NCBI GenBank assembly: GCA_000149265.1
Contig: CH002488.1
Location: 544,819 to 608,818, forward strand
Direction: 5' to 3'
DNA from: Ciona savignyi
Lineage: Eukaryota > Chordata > Ascidiacea > Phlebobranchia > Cionidae
Length of the DNA: 64,000 bases
This document shows, piece by piece, positions 1 to 14,940 of this stretch; positions within the stretch are counted from its first letter, which is position 1; each line of letters starts with the position of its first letter. The position numbers and the translations under genes are program-made. The notes under the pieces were generated by a model. The model was not told where the DNA came from, searched no databases, and saw only the letters and a program-made list of their open reading frames with translations.

Positions 1-3000
1 GGTAGACAATAAGTGGATCGCATAGAAAGGTCACCGAGTGCTGCTTGCCGGTCTCCTTGTCCACAAGGTAAACCCGAGTCTGTGTTTGTAATTTAAAAAT
101 TAAAGATTTGAAAATGTATTGAAAAAAAGTAACGTGTTGGCATTGGTGACAAAGGAAAAGGAAAACGACTGTATATAATGTAAAAAGGTAATACCTATAA
201 TAGCGTCATTAGTTTTTTGATAAGTATTTCATGTATTTGAATGTGAAAAAATGATATACTTCCTAAATGAATAATACATCGGCTATTACATTTTTACTAA
301 AACTTTCTCAAATATGATACTGAGAAATCTAACGAGTTTCTTTTTTCCACCGATGTGTTGTATGCGCGCTTTAAACACCTTTAGAACTTTCTAATAATAT
401 ATGTTTATCCATTTCAACTTACCTGAGTATCGGGCAGAACTTCAATGCAATCGCTGTAGCACATGTGACGCAGATGGGCGACCGCCATTTTTGGAATGTC
501 AATCTTTAACGGCATCTCCACAAAGACGGCATATTTCTTTGACATGGCGAAACTGTGGTGATATGAAGGGCTGACCCTCCATGATGAATCGATGCTGCAA
601 AGCGATTCCGAGCTGGATAGAATGGTCTCGAGTGGGGTGCCTGGGAAAATAGGGAAGAGTTAACACACGGACTTGTGCCCGTGTGACCAGAAGTATTTTT
701 GTGTCTTTAAAGACACAACAGTCTAGCCTGCAGCTGGTTCCCACCCCAGCACCTTTGGCTCGCTGCCGACAAACAAGCCTAAGATTATCAGACGCTACGA
801 AGTCCCAAGTTATATTGCACGGATTTTAAACTATACACGCAGAGCACATAATCCCTACCTGGTTTTGCAGCTGGGAACTTCAAGAGGTTGTACTTGGTAC
901 GACCCATGTTAAAAATGGAACTGGAGAAACTGAATACATTTCCCTCAGCATCGACAAGAGGGTGGGAGGACATGATGTTGATCGGAAGATACTTAGCAAG
1001 ATCAACCTGAATAAGACGGAAATCGTAAACGATTCGCAAAACCCGTTTTAACTGCTCAATACTACAAATAGATGATATAAACCAGACTACCACAACCGTG
1101 CAATTTAAACACGTAATATTCTGCAGAGGGATAATCCTATAAGCAGTCACTTCAAAGAGATCAAAGATTATCATCCCGGGGGAATGAATGAAATAGCGAT
1201 CAGTAGGTTACACATACCACCGGGAGGTAAATATGCGGCTGTGGCAATGGGTATGCGTTACGTTTTGGTTTGGGTGTGGTGTACCAACTTCTATCCCCGT
1301 GTGTGCGACAACAAAGACTTTATACCGTGCCTGCGCCGTTTTCCGTGTTTATAAAAATACATCCTCCAAATATACAAAAAGTGGTATTGAGTTAATATCG
1401 AATCGATATTAAATGTTTCGATCTTCACCCCGTATACGCTACAGTCATGTACCTTGTCCATGGTGTCGAGCGTGACTGGGTCCATTTGCCTGATAAAGTT
1501 GCTCTCGGTGATGGCAAACAGATGATCTCCGAGATTGAGGAAATTAATGAGACAATTATCGGTGAATTCCGGGACTGTGAGCGCATTCTTCACCCTGTAG
1601 TAATTTGATTTGTTTTTAAAATTGCTTTAATGATTAATCTACCTCTATGGATGTGAAACCCAGGTGGTGTTTTCATAAAATCTCGTGCCCACCGTCAGTT
1701 TATTGGGAGCTATTACAGCAAAGACACAACTGACTGACCAGCTGTCGGATGGTTTCGAACCAACTGTTCGGTTTACGCACATACGTGATCCGACTGAGAT
1801 TATCAAGCGAGCAATATTCGTCAAAATCAAACCACGAAACGACAGTCAAGCGGACATATAGACTAAGTGTGGATTTGTATAAGTATACTCAGGTTTACCT
1901 TCCAAGGAAGCCTTCCGAAGCCGTGGTAGTTCCGAACTCAGCCACAACCACCTTGCCAGCCGCTGTGTTCTTTTTGAAGCTGTCGCCGTTCACCAATCTG
2001 CTTGTGTAACTCGCTTTTCCGTTCTCAATGCAGAATCTGTCAACATAAGATACGTGGCGAATGTCAGTATGGTTATCCCGCGGATAGCACTATGTTTAAA
2101 AGTTTTGATTAGCATGTATTTTATTCCCAGTGGATTAGCATTTATTATTGGTTTATTTCTCTTTTGTAATTGTATGTTCATTAAATATGGTATACTTTAG
2201 AAGAACAAGAATAAAGGAGCTGTTGCAATGTGTCGAGTAACGAGTGGCCAATGACACAAACTAAGCCTAAGGTGGAAAGAGTAAAGATCGAACCATCCAC
2301 TGTGTCTGGTAACGACCTTTGTTGTTGTACCGCGTAAATCGAACTTATCCCAATTGCTCAACAAACTTACTTCCGCGCAAGCGCCATTCCGTCAAACCAA
2401 TGCTTCACACTCTCTTCTCGAAAGTGAACAACTCCTGGACCGTTTCTGTACCAACTGCCATTCACCCATGATGGAATTTCACCTAAAAACAATCAATTCA
2501 AACACTTTGTAACCAAAGTCTGGTCACTTTTAATCTTTTATTTTAGTTCAAATTAAACGTTACCTTTCACGGTTCCTTGGACCGCATCGGCAAATTCAAT
2601 GTTCTTAGAGATGTCCAAAGTAGTTAAATGGGGAAACGCAGTTACCGGGGAATCCATTGCGCTGGTTTAAATAAACAAAACTTCTATTGAAAATCCTGCA
2701 TATAGTAGCGTATTAATATTTAAAAATAAAATATCCAGGACTATACAATGCCGCTTCAACTCATGAAACAAATGTCTGCTCGCCAGCGTGGACGCCTGGG
2801 TTTAAATCTAGCCTTATCGGCCCTTTATGGCATTACAGTTAATATGTAATGAGCTCGTTGCAAACGACACACGTCAAGTCCGTAGTGAACCAGTAATGCG
2901 TAAGATATACCAATGGCTAACTGAAAGCATTCTACAATAAAAATTTGAAAATATTTTTTATGGAAACCTCACCATTCGGCCTCTACCAATTCTACATGTT

Positions 3001-3019
3001 CCCTATGATACTCCGTCAT
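1..3019 (-). CDS. Carotenoid oxygenase family protein (BCO/RPE65-like), 3' end beyond window
   Basis: This is a retinal/carotenoid cleavage family member: non-haem Fe(II) dioxygenases or isomerohydrolases with a seven-bladed propeller. Exons on the minus strand are 3019-2973, 2661-2564, 2482-2371, 2036-1899, 1594-1453, 1006-859, 640-423 and 79-1 (continuing left). All junctions are GT-AG with matching phase, giving about 327 codons. Family landmarks visible are GSWYRNGPG, KHWFDGMAL, AEFGT, FAITESNFIRQMDP and, in exon 6, SSHPLVDAEGNV. The His of SSHP and the second His of SYHHSFAM fit the first two of the four iron-binding histidines; the others lie beyond the left edge. The PDPCK motif typical of vertebrate RPE65/BCO proteins after AEFGT is absent. 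The start ATG (MTEYHREHVELVEAEW) is the first in frame. BCO1, BCO2 and RPE65 cannot be separated from this fragment. Confidence 0.92.
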
Positions 3020-4951
3020 TGTGAATCCGGTTTTAACTGCACTTCCCTTTTTCTATCGGGTCTAATCCTCTTTAGGGTTGTACTTGAAACCACAGATTTT
3101 GTGCCGGCATAATTCGCCCTAGTCTGAGCAAATCCTAATCCGTTTTCTCCGTTTGCAACCGCAAGGATCCAATAGCGGCAGCTTGTTGATTGCTTCACCG
3201 CATCAAGCCATTGACCCTGTTGGGCAATCAGCGGGACGCCATTTACTCTTCAAGTACCCTTCAACCAGCGTTTTATCTCCTATTTTAATTAAAAAGCAAA
3301 ACACAGATGTGAGGATAATGTGCCCTTGATACAAGCCCTGCACGGATTATGCAGATAAGACGACCTGCCCGATCGATCGAACATATATCTCTGTCCATGT
3401 CATGCACCCATTTCATCTAGCAGCTACTATGTTTACATCTAATCTAGTGGGTTGAGATTTTGGATATCAATTTAAAAGTATTGGGCATGGCACATCACCA
3501 GTGAGTAATTGTTCGTCACTTATTGTCTAATCCCGATACATGTAAAGCCAAACTTTGGTGAAAAATATTTTTTTTGTGTATAAAAATGCATGTCCGGATA
3601 GAAACTAATGGTTAACTTGGATGTGTAAAGTGTAGTTTGTTGGTGGTGTACTAATAGAATATGACAGTCAAGATTTATTAATTGAAAATGCCTTTTACAA
3701 GCATATCATTACGCGGACAATATATATATTTTTTTATTAAAATCAAAGTGAATTCAATATACGTCCCATCGATTTCGAAGGTGAACACAAGAATGGTTCA
3801 AAACCCAAATTTTATTAGGTAGTTCTGACCAGGGTTTCAACGTCCTCCTAAATATTTTTAAAAAATGATGTCAATTTAGCCTTCTTACTTAAACTGTAAT
3901 ACAAATACCACTGGGCTTGTTTTTGTCTGTTTAAATTCGTTTTCGGTCGATGTTATCTGGACCAAACCCTTGTCCATTTACTGGATAACACGCAGTATTG
4001 CTCCTTTAAGTTTGCTTAATCGGAAAGACCATCGGCGATTTGCAGAGTGCCGTACGGTTGAAGAATCGAAATTGGCCACTAGCTAACCGGCAGGAAAATA
4101 GTGGATATTGCGAAACCAGTGGAATAATGGGATCTAAGAGACCCGAACGAACCACTGCGATAGCGTCGTCAATCAAAATCGGTTTGATAATCTAAATTGT
4201 GATTACCCAATAGCGTTTTATAATTCATTATAAATATCCCTTAACATGGGAATAAAACAGGATCATTCTATTTTACACATCGTCATTACCAAACATTTTT
4301 TTTCGAGGGGTAACACTAAAAAAAGGAAGAAGGGAAACTGCTCCCTAAAACTATGAAACTAATTTAAACCCTGTCGGAAAGAATAATCTCAACCCCAGAA
4401 TTAACACTAAACACACTAACGCCATGTTTAAAACGAAGTTTTATGCCATAATCTTCATTTTGGTCTGCACTTTTACTTCTTTTCTTTTTCCCTCCTCTAG
4501 TTTTCTCTATTTTCTAAGATTTAAGCGACGAGTTATTACAACTTCAAAAACAGTTTTTAAAGGAGCCAACACGTAGCAAACTAAAACTAAGAATACAATG
4601 AACTGTAACTTTTAATGATGAATGAACGTATTATATTTTAACCAACACTTATTTGATAATGTTATTTTAACAGTGAATTGTAATATACTGCATATCAGAT
4701 TTTCTTGAAGAAAACTTATTTTCACAGTGAGAAGCTCACAGAAAAGCGAAAAAACGGAATAAAATGGTCTTAACATCAACGTAAAGCAGCGTTCACGAGC
4801 AGCAACATCAAACATATAATTATAAAAAAAGGACTAATGGCTAGTTACGGTGTTAGGTGCCTTTCATGTATCTGGTTGTTTACAAAGTAATTTGCATAGA
4901 AAAATCATCACGCAATCGAGCATATTAGGTCAAGTGGCGATACGGTCAATC
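3020..4951. other. Intergenic region upstream of the carotenoid oxygenase gene
   Basis: About 1.9 kb between the oxygenase start and the TMEM143 stop. I find no exon with conserved protein features. It holds a MITE-like fragment (about 4310-4520) and otherwise AT-rich sequence. The promoter of the oxygenase gene should lie at its left end, but no clear TATA box stands out. Confidence 0.5.
4310..4520. mobile_element. MITE-like element with CTAAAA/GGGAAAC ends
   Basis: The left part reads ACTAAAAAAAGGAAGAAGGG and the right part ends TTTTCCCTCCTCTAGTT, roughly an inverted repeat. Between them is a core with AACCCC...CCATGTTTAAAAC. The same core occurs in elements near 47255 and 53370 and inside the two 9-bp-TSD elements at 22323 and 49406. 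Boundaries are approximate and no target duplication was established. Confidence 0.45.
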
Positions 4952-7900
4952 TTATTCCGTTGCAATAGTGGACACTTTTGCCAACAACTGGTAGGTGGCT
5001 TGTTCGGGATGCTGCACTAAAAACCGAGGCGTGGGGGTATCTGACAGGTCATTTGTCGTCTGCGAAAATACGCCCAATCTTTCAAGCAAACTGAACGCCC
5101 CAGCTGAACAAAAATCGTTCTCGGCCGGTTTAGTCTGGTTCAAACCTGCCAGCCACGTTCGAGCTGATGATGTAACTTCTTCCTGGCTCACTGACGATTC
5201 TTTAATAACAAAGGACACGTTGTGTTATGACGTAATAAAAAGGACGTGGTAAAAAAGATAAAAACAGCTATAGCATAGAAACATTAGTATAGAAAATCAT
5301 TTATTTGTCTCTATTTTGTGAGCTAAATAAATTATTATGTAAATGAAGTTGAAGGTAAGGCAGAATTCCGGAATTAATTAAACACCTTCATTGACATAGA
5401 CATATAAATACATAAACACACTATGTTTCCATTCACCTGTTTGAGTTAATTTTAGCGCCATGCCGTACACAATCAACGCTTCCTTCAACGAGCGCTCATG
5501 ACCTTTACTGATGGTATCCATCACCAAGCCTGCGTTGTTTGACGTGCTCTTGTAGTATAACATCTTCTTCCAAGCTAACATGTACTTGTTTCGCTGAGAC
5601 TTGTACACTGCAAGTGACCTAGGGCAAGGAAAATTGGAAAACCGGTTTACCACAAGTTTTTGACGCTTTTTTGTGTTGCCCCCTCATTGAAAACCCTTAG
5701 GAATAAACATTACTCTAATAGGAGATTTCGATGTTTATCTTTTTTAATTCCAAGAAATGGCATTATATAACGGGAAATTGTCAGATATCCTCGCGCTTTC
5801 TGTTAAAACTGAACATAACAACCGTAAAAAGTTAATATATTTTTTATATAATTTTACTATTAGCAAAAACCAAAACCAGTATACAATTTTCATATCACAA
5901 AGTTTTAGAATGTTGGACAATAAAATGCTATTAAGCAACATTCAAAACACTTTGTTTTTTTTTATGTTTTGCTGACATTTAGTTTAAATTTTCAAATTTG
6001 ATTACCAGTACCTGAATGAGATGAATGCAACAAAGAAGAGCAACATCCAGATCAAATCTAGTTTAAAGTCAGTGAGCATTGTCATACCCACATTGAAGAA
6101 AGCAATGATCCCGGCAGCAGTGAGCGATATGTTCAGGAACCATCTGCGTCCGCGGGGAATTTGAACTCTGTGGATGTCGAGTCAGTTGGGCAAATAAGCA
6201 GATATTATGGATTCCCTTTGAAGGAAACACATTTTAATGACATTCTTTTTTTGCATACCACTATACCAGTAACGCTTGTGATAGGTTTGTCATGTTGCCA
6301 GATTATAGGTATAAAGGGGTTATCCAATCTCTAATTTTACAAAAAAAAACAAGGAGAATTAGAAAAATGTGAAAAGATACCTATTTTTGTACATGATATA
6401 GGGGGTAAGGTAACAGGGCCACTAGACTGTTTTAATTAAAACATAACGATATCAAGTTTGGATTGGTAACTCGAGAACCCATAAGTTTCAGCTTGCAAAA
6501 ACAAACGTTATACATTTACCAAGGGTTTGTGCACAAGGGTTTGACATAATTGATATATGAATAAGATATACTAATTGTTTCTACATGCAAAAAGCATTTT
6601 TAGCGGGCAATAAACAGGGGTTTTACACTCTTTATGGAGACAAATTGTCTTTATAAGGATTATGTAGACTTACTTGTATAATAAAAAGTAGTCAAATGTT
6701 ATGACTGTGGGCATTTTTATTTAACATTATATCACATATAAAGAATTAGTAGATGTTAAATTTTAGGACTTAAGATTCAGTCAAGTTAATAGCTGGCCTA
6801 ATCGGCTTCTCCAAGAGAATATCATATCGTAAAAGGTCGTAAGTTTATGCTCAGATAATGTCACTCAATACAAACTTTAAAGAACAGTATTTTAGCCTCA
6901 TAGGATGTATTTACTTTGCCTCTGGTAGCAGTGACTCAAAGTGGTCGACTGGGACGTCTTTAAATCCTTTCAATATCATATTCCTGGAGTGTCTGTTGCG
7001 AGCTGCGACAACAACCCGCTCATGAACTATTCTGGGGGGAAACAAGTGGGACAACTTTGAGATACTTTGTTATAAAGGACATAAAATATTATGTTTGTGT
7101 CAATGGATGAGAAAAAAAAACAGAAGAGTTATCACACAAGACACAACAAATCGTAAAATTTCCCCAGCTATGACAGTGTGGTAATTGGTGGATATCAAAC
7201 TTGTCAGTGTATTGTTTGGTTGTTAAAACAAATACACTGCTCATGGATATGACATTTGATAAATCAAAATAATAAAAAGATCTAATTATAAAATTCAACC
7301 ATCTTGTTAGAATATATGCTCAGATAAGTAATATAAAACTAAAGAGTGACAACCATTTAACCGAATTTTTTTTTAAACATATATTCTTCACACCATGTTT
7401 ATGTCCCACAAATGGTATATTTTATAAACTGAGTATATACTAAAAATGGCGCCAAAACAGAGAGAAAAGCTGGCATAACAAACATTGCATTATAAAGTAA
7501 TTTTCATATGGCTTTCCACCTTTTGACAATCTTTTCTTCACTGAACATGGCATTGAACAAAGATTCAGATTCGCTATTATTCACAATTAGCTCATTTCTG
7601 CCATATATCCAAAATCGAGCGTACAAATATTGATCAAAATCCACACAAAGCTAGAAAGTAAAGATAAAATGATATTATAGATGTGATGTTGCCAACTATG
7701 TTTTCACCAACAAACAGCCTGTAATTTTAATTATATATAATGGTCTGGTGTCTTAATCAGTCGCTAGTTAGACTATTCTTTGGCAAGGCATTTATCAGAC
7801 AGAAAGTGTACCGAGCGATTTAAGACCTTTGTGTTTTAAATTTACATAATTAATAAATTGTACTACCATTTGCTTCCAACCTGAAAAATCTAGTAAGTTT

Positions 7901-10429
7901 GATTTATCTCATAGTATTATGCTCTAAGAAAAATACCCATATTAATGGTATTAAAATGATGCAATTACCTCAATATTACCATACTTGTGTTGTTTTTTCA
8001 GGCATTCCATCACTACTTTCTGTGGCACTTCACGATAACCAGCTCTTTTCAGCGTGAATGCAAATTGTGTCATAAATGACAACTCCTCAATCGGTTGGTG
8101 CTGATGCTTGGACTTCTGAGGAGCAAGTTCGCTGTCTGGTGGACTTTTCTCACAACGATCAGGATCAATATAAGCAAATCGATGCATTAGAGTTTTAGCT
8201 CCTTTATGATGGCGAAGTAGCAGGTAGTTTTCTAACACATGGGAGGCTCTGATGAAATGATGTGCCCATGAATCGACACCGGGGTCTGGCAATTATAGAG
8301 AATATATGATTAACCACCATATTTAAAATATAAGCTAGGTATTTCAATATTGGTACAAAACTTTTCGAGATTATTTTGATTCCTAAGAATTTTATCAGTG
8401 GTTGTCATCACAACTAAAGAGCAGTAGTCGAAGCAGTAGGACTTCACAAACCCAACTTTAAGCCTTTAGGATAGGATAGGATAGGATAGGATATTCATGT
8501 TTATCCCCGTGAATGGGAAAACCAAGGGAATGGGAAAACCAAAACCTCGCGCCCACCGTCGCGTTAACGGAGCTATTGCAGTGTGTTGTGTATGATTCAT
8601 AGGTTCCTTTAATTTAGTAGAACCCATTAATCCACTGGGTTCAGGCAATGCCCGTAAGGTGCCATGCTCAAGGACACAACAGACTTGCCAGCAGCCAGTT
8701 TGCTAGTGAATAACTTGCGGGGGTTAACATTACCACTTGGTAGAGAAAACAGTCATTAGTACCAGGTCATTTCAGTTTATTTGTTTTATTGTAAAATGAC
8801 ACATTTTTACCGTTTAATGCATTTTCTATGGACATAATCATGCTGTTAAGCAAGACTGAGCAGCTACACTTTTAACTAACCTTCATTTGCAATGTAATTC
8901 GGCGAGTTGACATAATAATTGCACAGTTCATTAATGCATTGCGATCTCCGCATTTGAATGTTATCAGGAACAGCTTCACAGAAGTTTTCATTGGACTTTT
9001 TCGAATATAGAAAAGTTCTCTTTGTGACAACAGTAGCAGGTTCCAAAACTTTGCACACCTGAATACAACTACCTTATTTGATATAAATCAGTTGGCCAAT
9101 GTATACCAGTCCGGCCGTTTGGTCTAGCGGTTAAGTGCATCGCCTTTCAATCGAAAGGTTGCAGGTGCGAAACTGGTCGCTAGCTAGTCGGTTGTGTCTT
9201 TGGTCAAGGCACTTTACGGGCATTGCCTTTGCACAGCAGATTAATGGGTTCTACCAAATTGAAGGAATGTGTCTATCATATACAACACACTGCAATAGCT
9301 CCAGTAACCCGACGATAGGAGCGAGGTGATCTGACGATTGCCCGTGTGATAACCCCCGTGGTTTTTATTCATGGGAATAAAGATGAATATCCTATCCTAT
9401 CCTATTTTCACAGAGTGTACTGTATCCATATGGAAGGTACTGTATTTTTTAATTTTTATATAAGAATTTCTAACATTTTTATTTTACACAACTTTGTATA
9501 ATTGAATGACATAAAAGTTAATAAAAGGAATAAATTTATTATGTGTACTTCATATTGGTAATGATGGTTAGTTCAATCGGTACCAAACGCACCAAAAGGT
9601 AGTATGATTGTAACCACCACTGGCTAGGATAAAATTTTTAAAGGTAAAGCAATAAAAGCGTCTATGCAACCAATCAAAGAGTAAAACGCTATCGGTTGAA
9701 GGCAATAATAAAATATCTCATATTAAAGGCTTTACCTGTTTTATGCTAATAATCTTCACTTGTTTTCCAACAAACCATCCTGTATGCATCAAACTAAGTG
9801 TATGCATTTTTACAGCGTTTACCAACTTCTCAGATCACCGACTATCACCACTTTTAATTCATTTATTTAATTTTTTTGTGATGTTATGCAACCACCGATT
9901 GGCCAAGCAAGTCACGTGGTACCGGTTGTAAATATTGTGGCAACAGCTGTTTAGTTTTCCTTTTGTCCTACTTACAAAAAGTAGCAAATAAAACACATCA
10001 CAAAACGGGAAAAGGAAATGACAAAACACACAGTCGTGCAAAAACACATAAAAAAGATATAAATAATAAATAATATATCGGACACTGCTGTTAAAACTAG
10101 GATATGTCACAAAACAGCAATGTCACTGATTTTACTCTATATTCATATTTTAGCGCCGTGAATGGGAATACGCAAGGGGAGTGATATCGTCATATCACCT
10201 AGCGCCAACAGTCCGGTTAACGAAGCTATTGCAGTGTATTATTTTGTACGATTAAATTAATATCCGTTTTTCAAATGATTACTTATTTTACTTTGTTGCT
10301 TATTCCTATTACTTATTTTTGTGTATTATAGAAAATCCACAGTAACGGTCTTTTACTTCATACCTCCCTACTTCTTGTTGTCACAATTGCACACGTTTTT
10401 ATTCTGGTTTTAAAGACCATGATATTCAT
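4952..10429 (-). CDS. TMEM143: Transmembrane protein 143 (DUF3754 family)
   Basis: Orthologue of vertebrate TMEM143, a DUF3754 membrane protein assigned to mitochondria; its biochemical role is unknown. Exons: 10429-10364, 9058-8881, 8285-7969, 7650-7520, 7031-6915, 6167-6012, 5618-5437 and 5199-4952, all phase-compatible. The predicted length is 464 aa (human about 459). Matching blocks in order are VDFDQYLYARFW, ERVVVAARNRHS, LKGFKDVPVDHFESLLPEAK, two membrane segments (around ISLTAAGIIAFFNVGMTML and LIWMLLFFVAFI), and MLYYKSTSNNAGLV, nearly identical to the vertebrate MLYYRSTSNN block. Exon 1 encodes a short basic, hydroxylated N-terminus (MVFKTRIKTCAIVTTRSRE) that fits a mitochondrial presequence. 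Two in-frame ATGs (10429 and 10420) are possible starts. The first exon is the least certain part. It begins only 2 nt after an acceptor-like TTTTAG, close behind HSPA5. Confidence 0.9.
8467..8712 (-). mobile_element. tRNA-derived SINE (family 1), in TMEM143 intron 2
   Basis: The left end is a (TAGGA)n pentamer run followed by TATTCATGTTTATCCCCGTG, the 3' tail of the family read backwards. The body contains AGTAGAACCCATTAATCCAC and GGACACAAC as in the full copies near 46.4 kb and 55.2 kb. The tRNA-like head is truncated or decayed at the right end. Confidence 0.8.
9112..9405 (+). mobile_element. tRNA-derived SINE (family 1), full length, in TMEM143 intron 1
   Basis: The head CCGGCCGTTTGGTCTAGCGG carries a box A-like TGGTCTAGCGGTTAAGTGC. 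Next come an anticodon-stem-like CCTTT...AAAGG and a box B-like GGTTGCAGGTGCGAAAC. The body contains AATGGGTTCTACCAAATTGA and ACACACTGCAATAGCTCC. The tail is TATCCTATCCTATCCTA. The box A and following stem resemble tRNA-Glu/Asp-type sequences, so origin from a tRNA is inferred. Confidence 0.85.
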
Positions 10430-10484
10430 AACTAAAAGTCCAGCAAGACAAACTTATAACGGCTTTATACACTCCTTATACCGC

Positions 10485-10490
10485 TTTATT
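10485..10490 (-). terminator. Second possible polyadenylation signal of HSPA5
   Basis: AATAAA on the minus strand, only about 55 nt upstream of the first TMEM143 ATG. If used, the HSPA5 3' end would almost touch the TMEM143 coding region. Confidence 0.4.
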
Positions 10491-10543
10491 GGTATAAACC
10501 GACCGCAGAAACCACAAGAAACAAAAAATTAAATAAATACTCA

Positions 10544-10549
10544 TTTATT
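10544..10549 (-). terminator. Polyadenylation signal of HSPA5
   Basis: AATAAA (TTTATT on the + strand) about 210 nt after the HSPA5 stop codon. This is the best-placed signal for its 3' end. Confidence 0.6.
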
Positions 10550-10758
10550 GTTTGGTCAGTGAATTGGAACAATATTCACTGCAGGTTTTGAGCAAAGGCT
10601 GCTTCATTGGATACGCCTGTGCATGAAGAATACAGTGCAACACCAAGAGAGAAAAAGATTCCAAAATTAAGCATCTTTCTGCGAGAAATGTATACTGCGA
10701 TTTTCATATGGGGCGCGGTTTTACCTAGTAGTCGTCGATTACGAAAGAAAAGTTGGAA

Positions 10759-14087
<3,329 letters not shown>

Positions 14088-14377
14088 AATAGTCTCCTTA
14101 TGATCCCTCGTGTAGTTAAATGTGTTACAATAAAAATATATACAAATTACCGTACGGAAATAACGTTTTCGTAACTACGAAATCTGTAATAATTAAAGTG
14201 ATGAGCAATCATACAAACATACACAGAATACGCTAGTTTTACAGCCATTAGTTAACAGTGATACCCTAAATGTCTTGCTTTTTGTATGCAAGCAGATATA
14301 AACTTTAGTACGAACTGCGATTAAGCTACAAATATGGTAAACTATCGTATATGTGCCGCTCAGAACTCCATGAATTA

Positions 14378-14385
14378 TATTTATA
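14378..14385 (-). promoter_or_regulatory. TATA box of HSPA5
   Basis: TATAAATA on the minus strand, about 290 bp upstream of the HSPA5 ATG and about 45-95 bp downstream of the two ERSE-like boxes. The transcription start is inferred about 30 bp further on (near 14345), giving a 5' UTR of about 260 nt. Confidence 0.6.
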
Positions 14386-14428
14386 AAAACCCACTGTGGT
14401 GGTGCTGAACTGAACGTAAACGTTCCGG

Positions 14429-14447
14429 TGTGGTGGCTTCTGATTGG
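14429..14447 (-). promoter_or_regulatory. ER stress response element-like box 1
   Basis: On the minus strand this reads CCAAT-N9-CCACA, one base off the classic ERSE CCAAT-N9-CCACG (NF-Y plus ATF6/XBP1 site). The spacing of nine bases is exact. It lies about 45 bp upstream of the TATA box of a GRP78 gene, where ERSEs are expected. Confidence 0.65.
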
Positions 14448-14461
14448 TTGAGGGTGCCACG

Positions 14462-14480
14462 TGTGGTGAACTGCTATTGG
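14462..14480 (-). promoter_or_regulatory. ER stress response element-like box 2
   Basis: A second CCAAT-N9-CCACA on the minus strand with exact nine-base spacing, 33 bp from the first. A CACGTG lies between the two and a TGACGT (ATF/CRE half-site-like) lies just upstream near 14492. Repeated ERSEs are typical of vertebrate HSPA5 promoters. Confidence 0.65.
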
Positions 14481-14792
14481 CTACACGTCTGTGACGTAAA
14501 ATGACACGACATTATCTCGACGAGAATCGATGAGTCATCAAACTTTACGTAATAACATCGAAACAGTTGGACATCGACCGCTTATTAACTAAGGACACGT
14601 GTCGCTTAATTGTTATGATTCGTTTGTAAAGTCGAATACATTACTTTGTTCGTTGCAACCGGTCTAAAGTCACGTCAGCATTTCCATGTGATAAATGTGT
14701 TGCAATCGAAAGAAACAATTTCGTGTTCACTAGCAGGTCGAAAAGTATTTTAGAAGCACGCATTTGATGTAAAAAAAATCAAAAGCACTGTG

Positions 14793-14838
14793 CGGTCGTG
14801 TGGACGAATGATTAACGCGATCAATACACATACCGAGT

Positions 14839-14882
<44 letters not shown>

Positions 14883-14940
14883 AAAAAGGTTCAAGCAACA
14901 AGCCATCATGGGTTCGAAACTCATGGTAAATAAAACATGA
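14793..14940 (+). mobile_element. tRNA-derived SINE (family 2) with internal (TA)n
   Basis: Begins GGTCGTGTGGACGAATGATT (box A-like, similar to tRNA-Ser/Leu TGGCCGAGTGG) and ends with box B-like GGGTTCGAAACTC followed by an A-rich tail. About 40 bp of (TA)n at 14840-14880 interrupts it, where other copies read CATATACCGA. Related copies are at 29698, 31168, 43195 and 63367. Confidence 0.7.

Noticed and set aside
9112..9190. Genuine tRNA gene suggested by box A and box B
   Set aside because: The acceptor stem does not pair and the same sequence recurs at 46.4 and 55.2 kb with a long non-tRNA body and (TATCC)n tail, so it is a SINE head.
14838..14880. (TA)n run as an origin or regulatory feature
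   Set aside because: Simple dinucleotide microsatellite within a SINE; nothing else supports a function.
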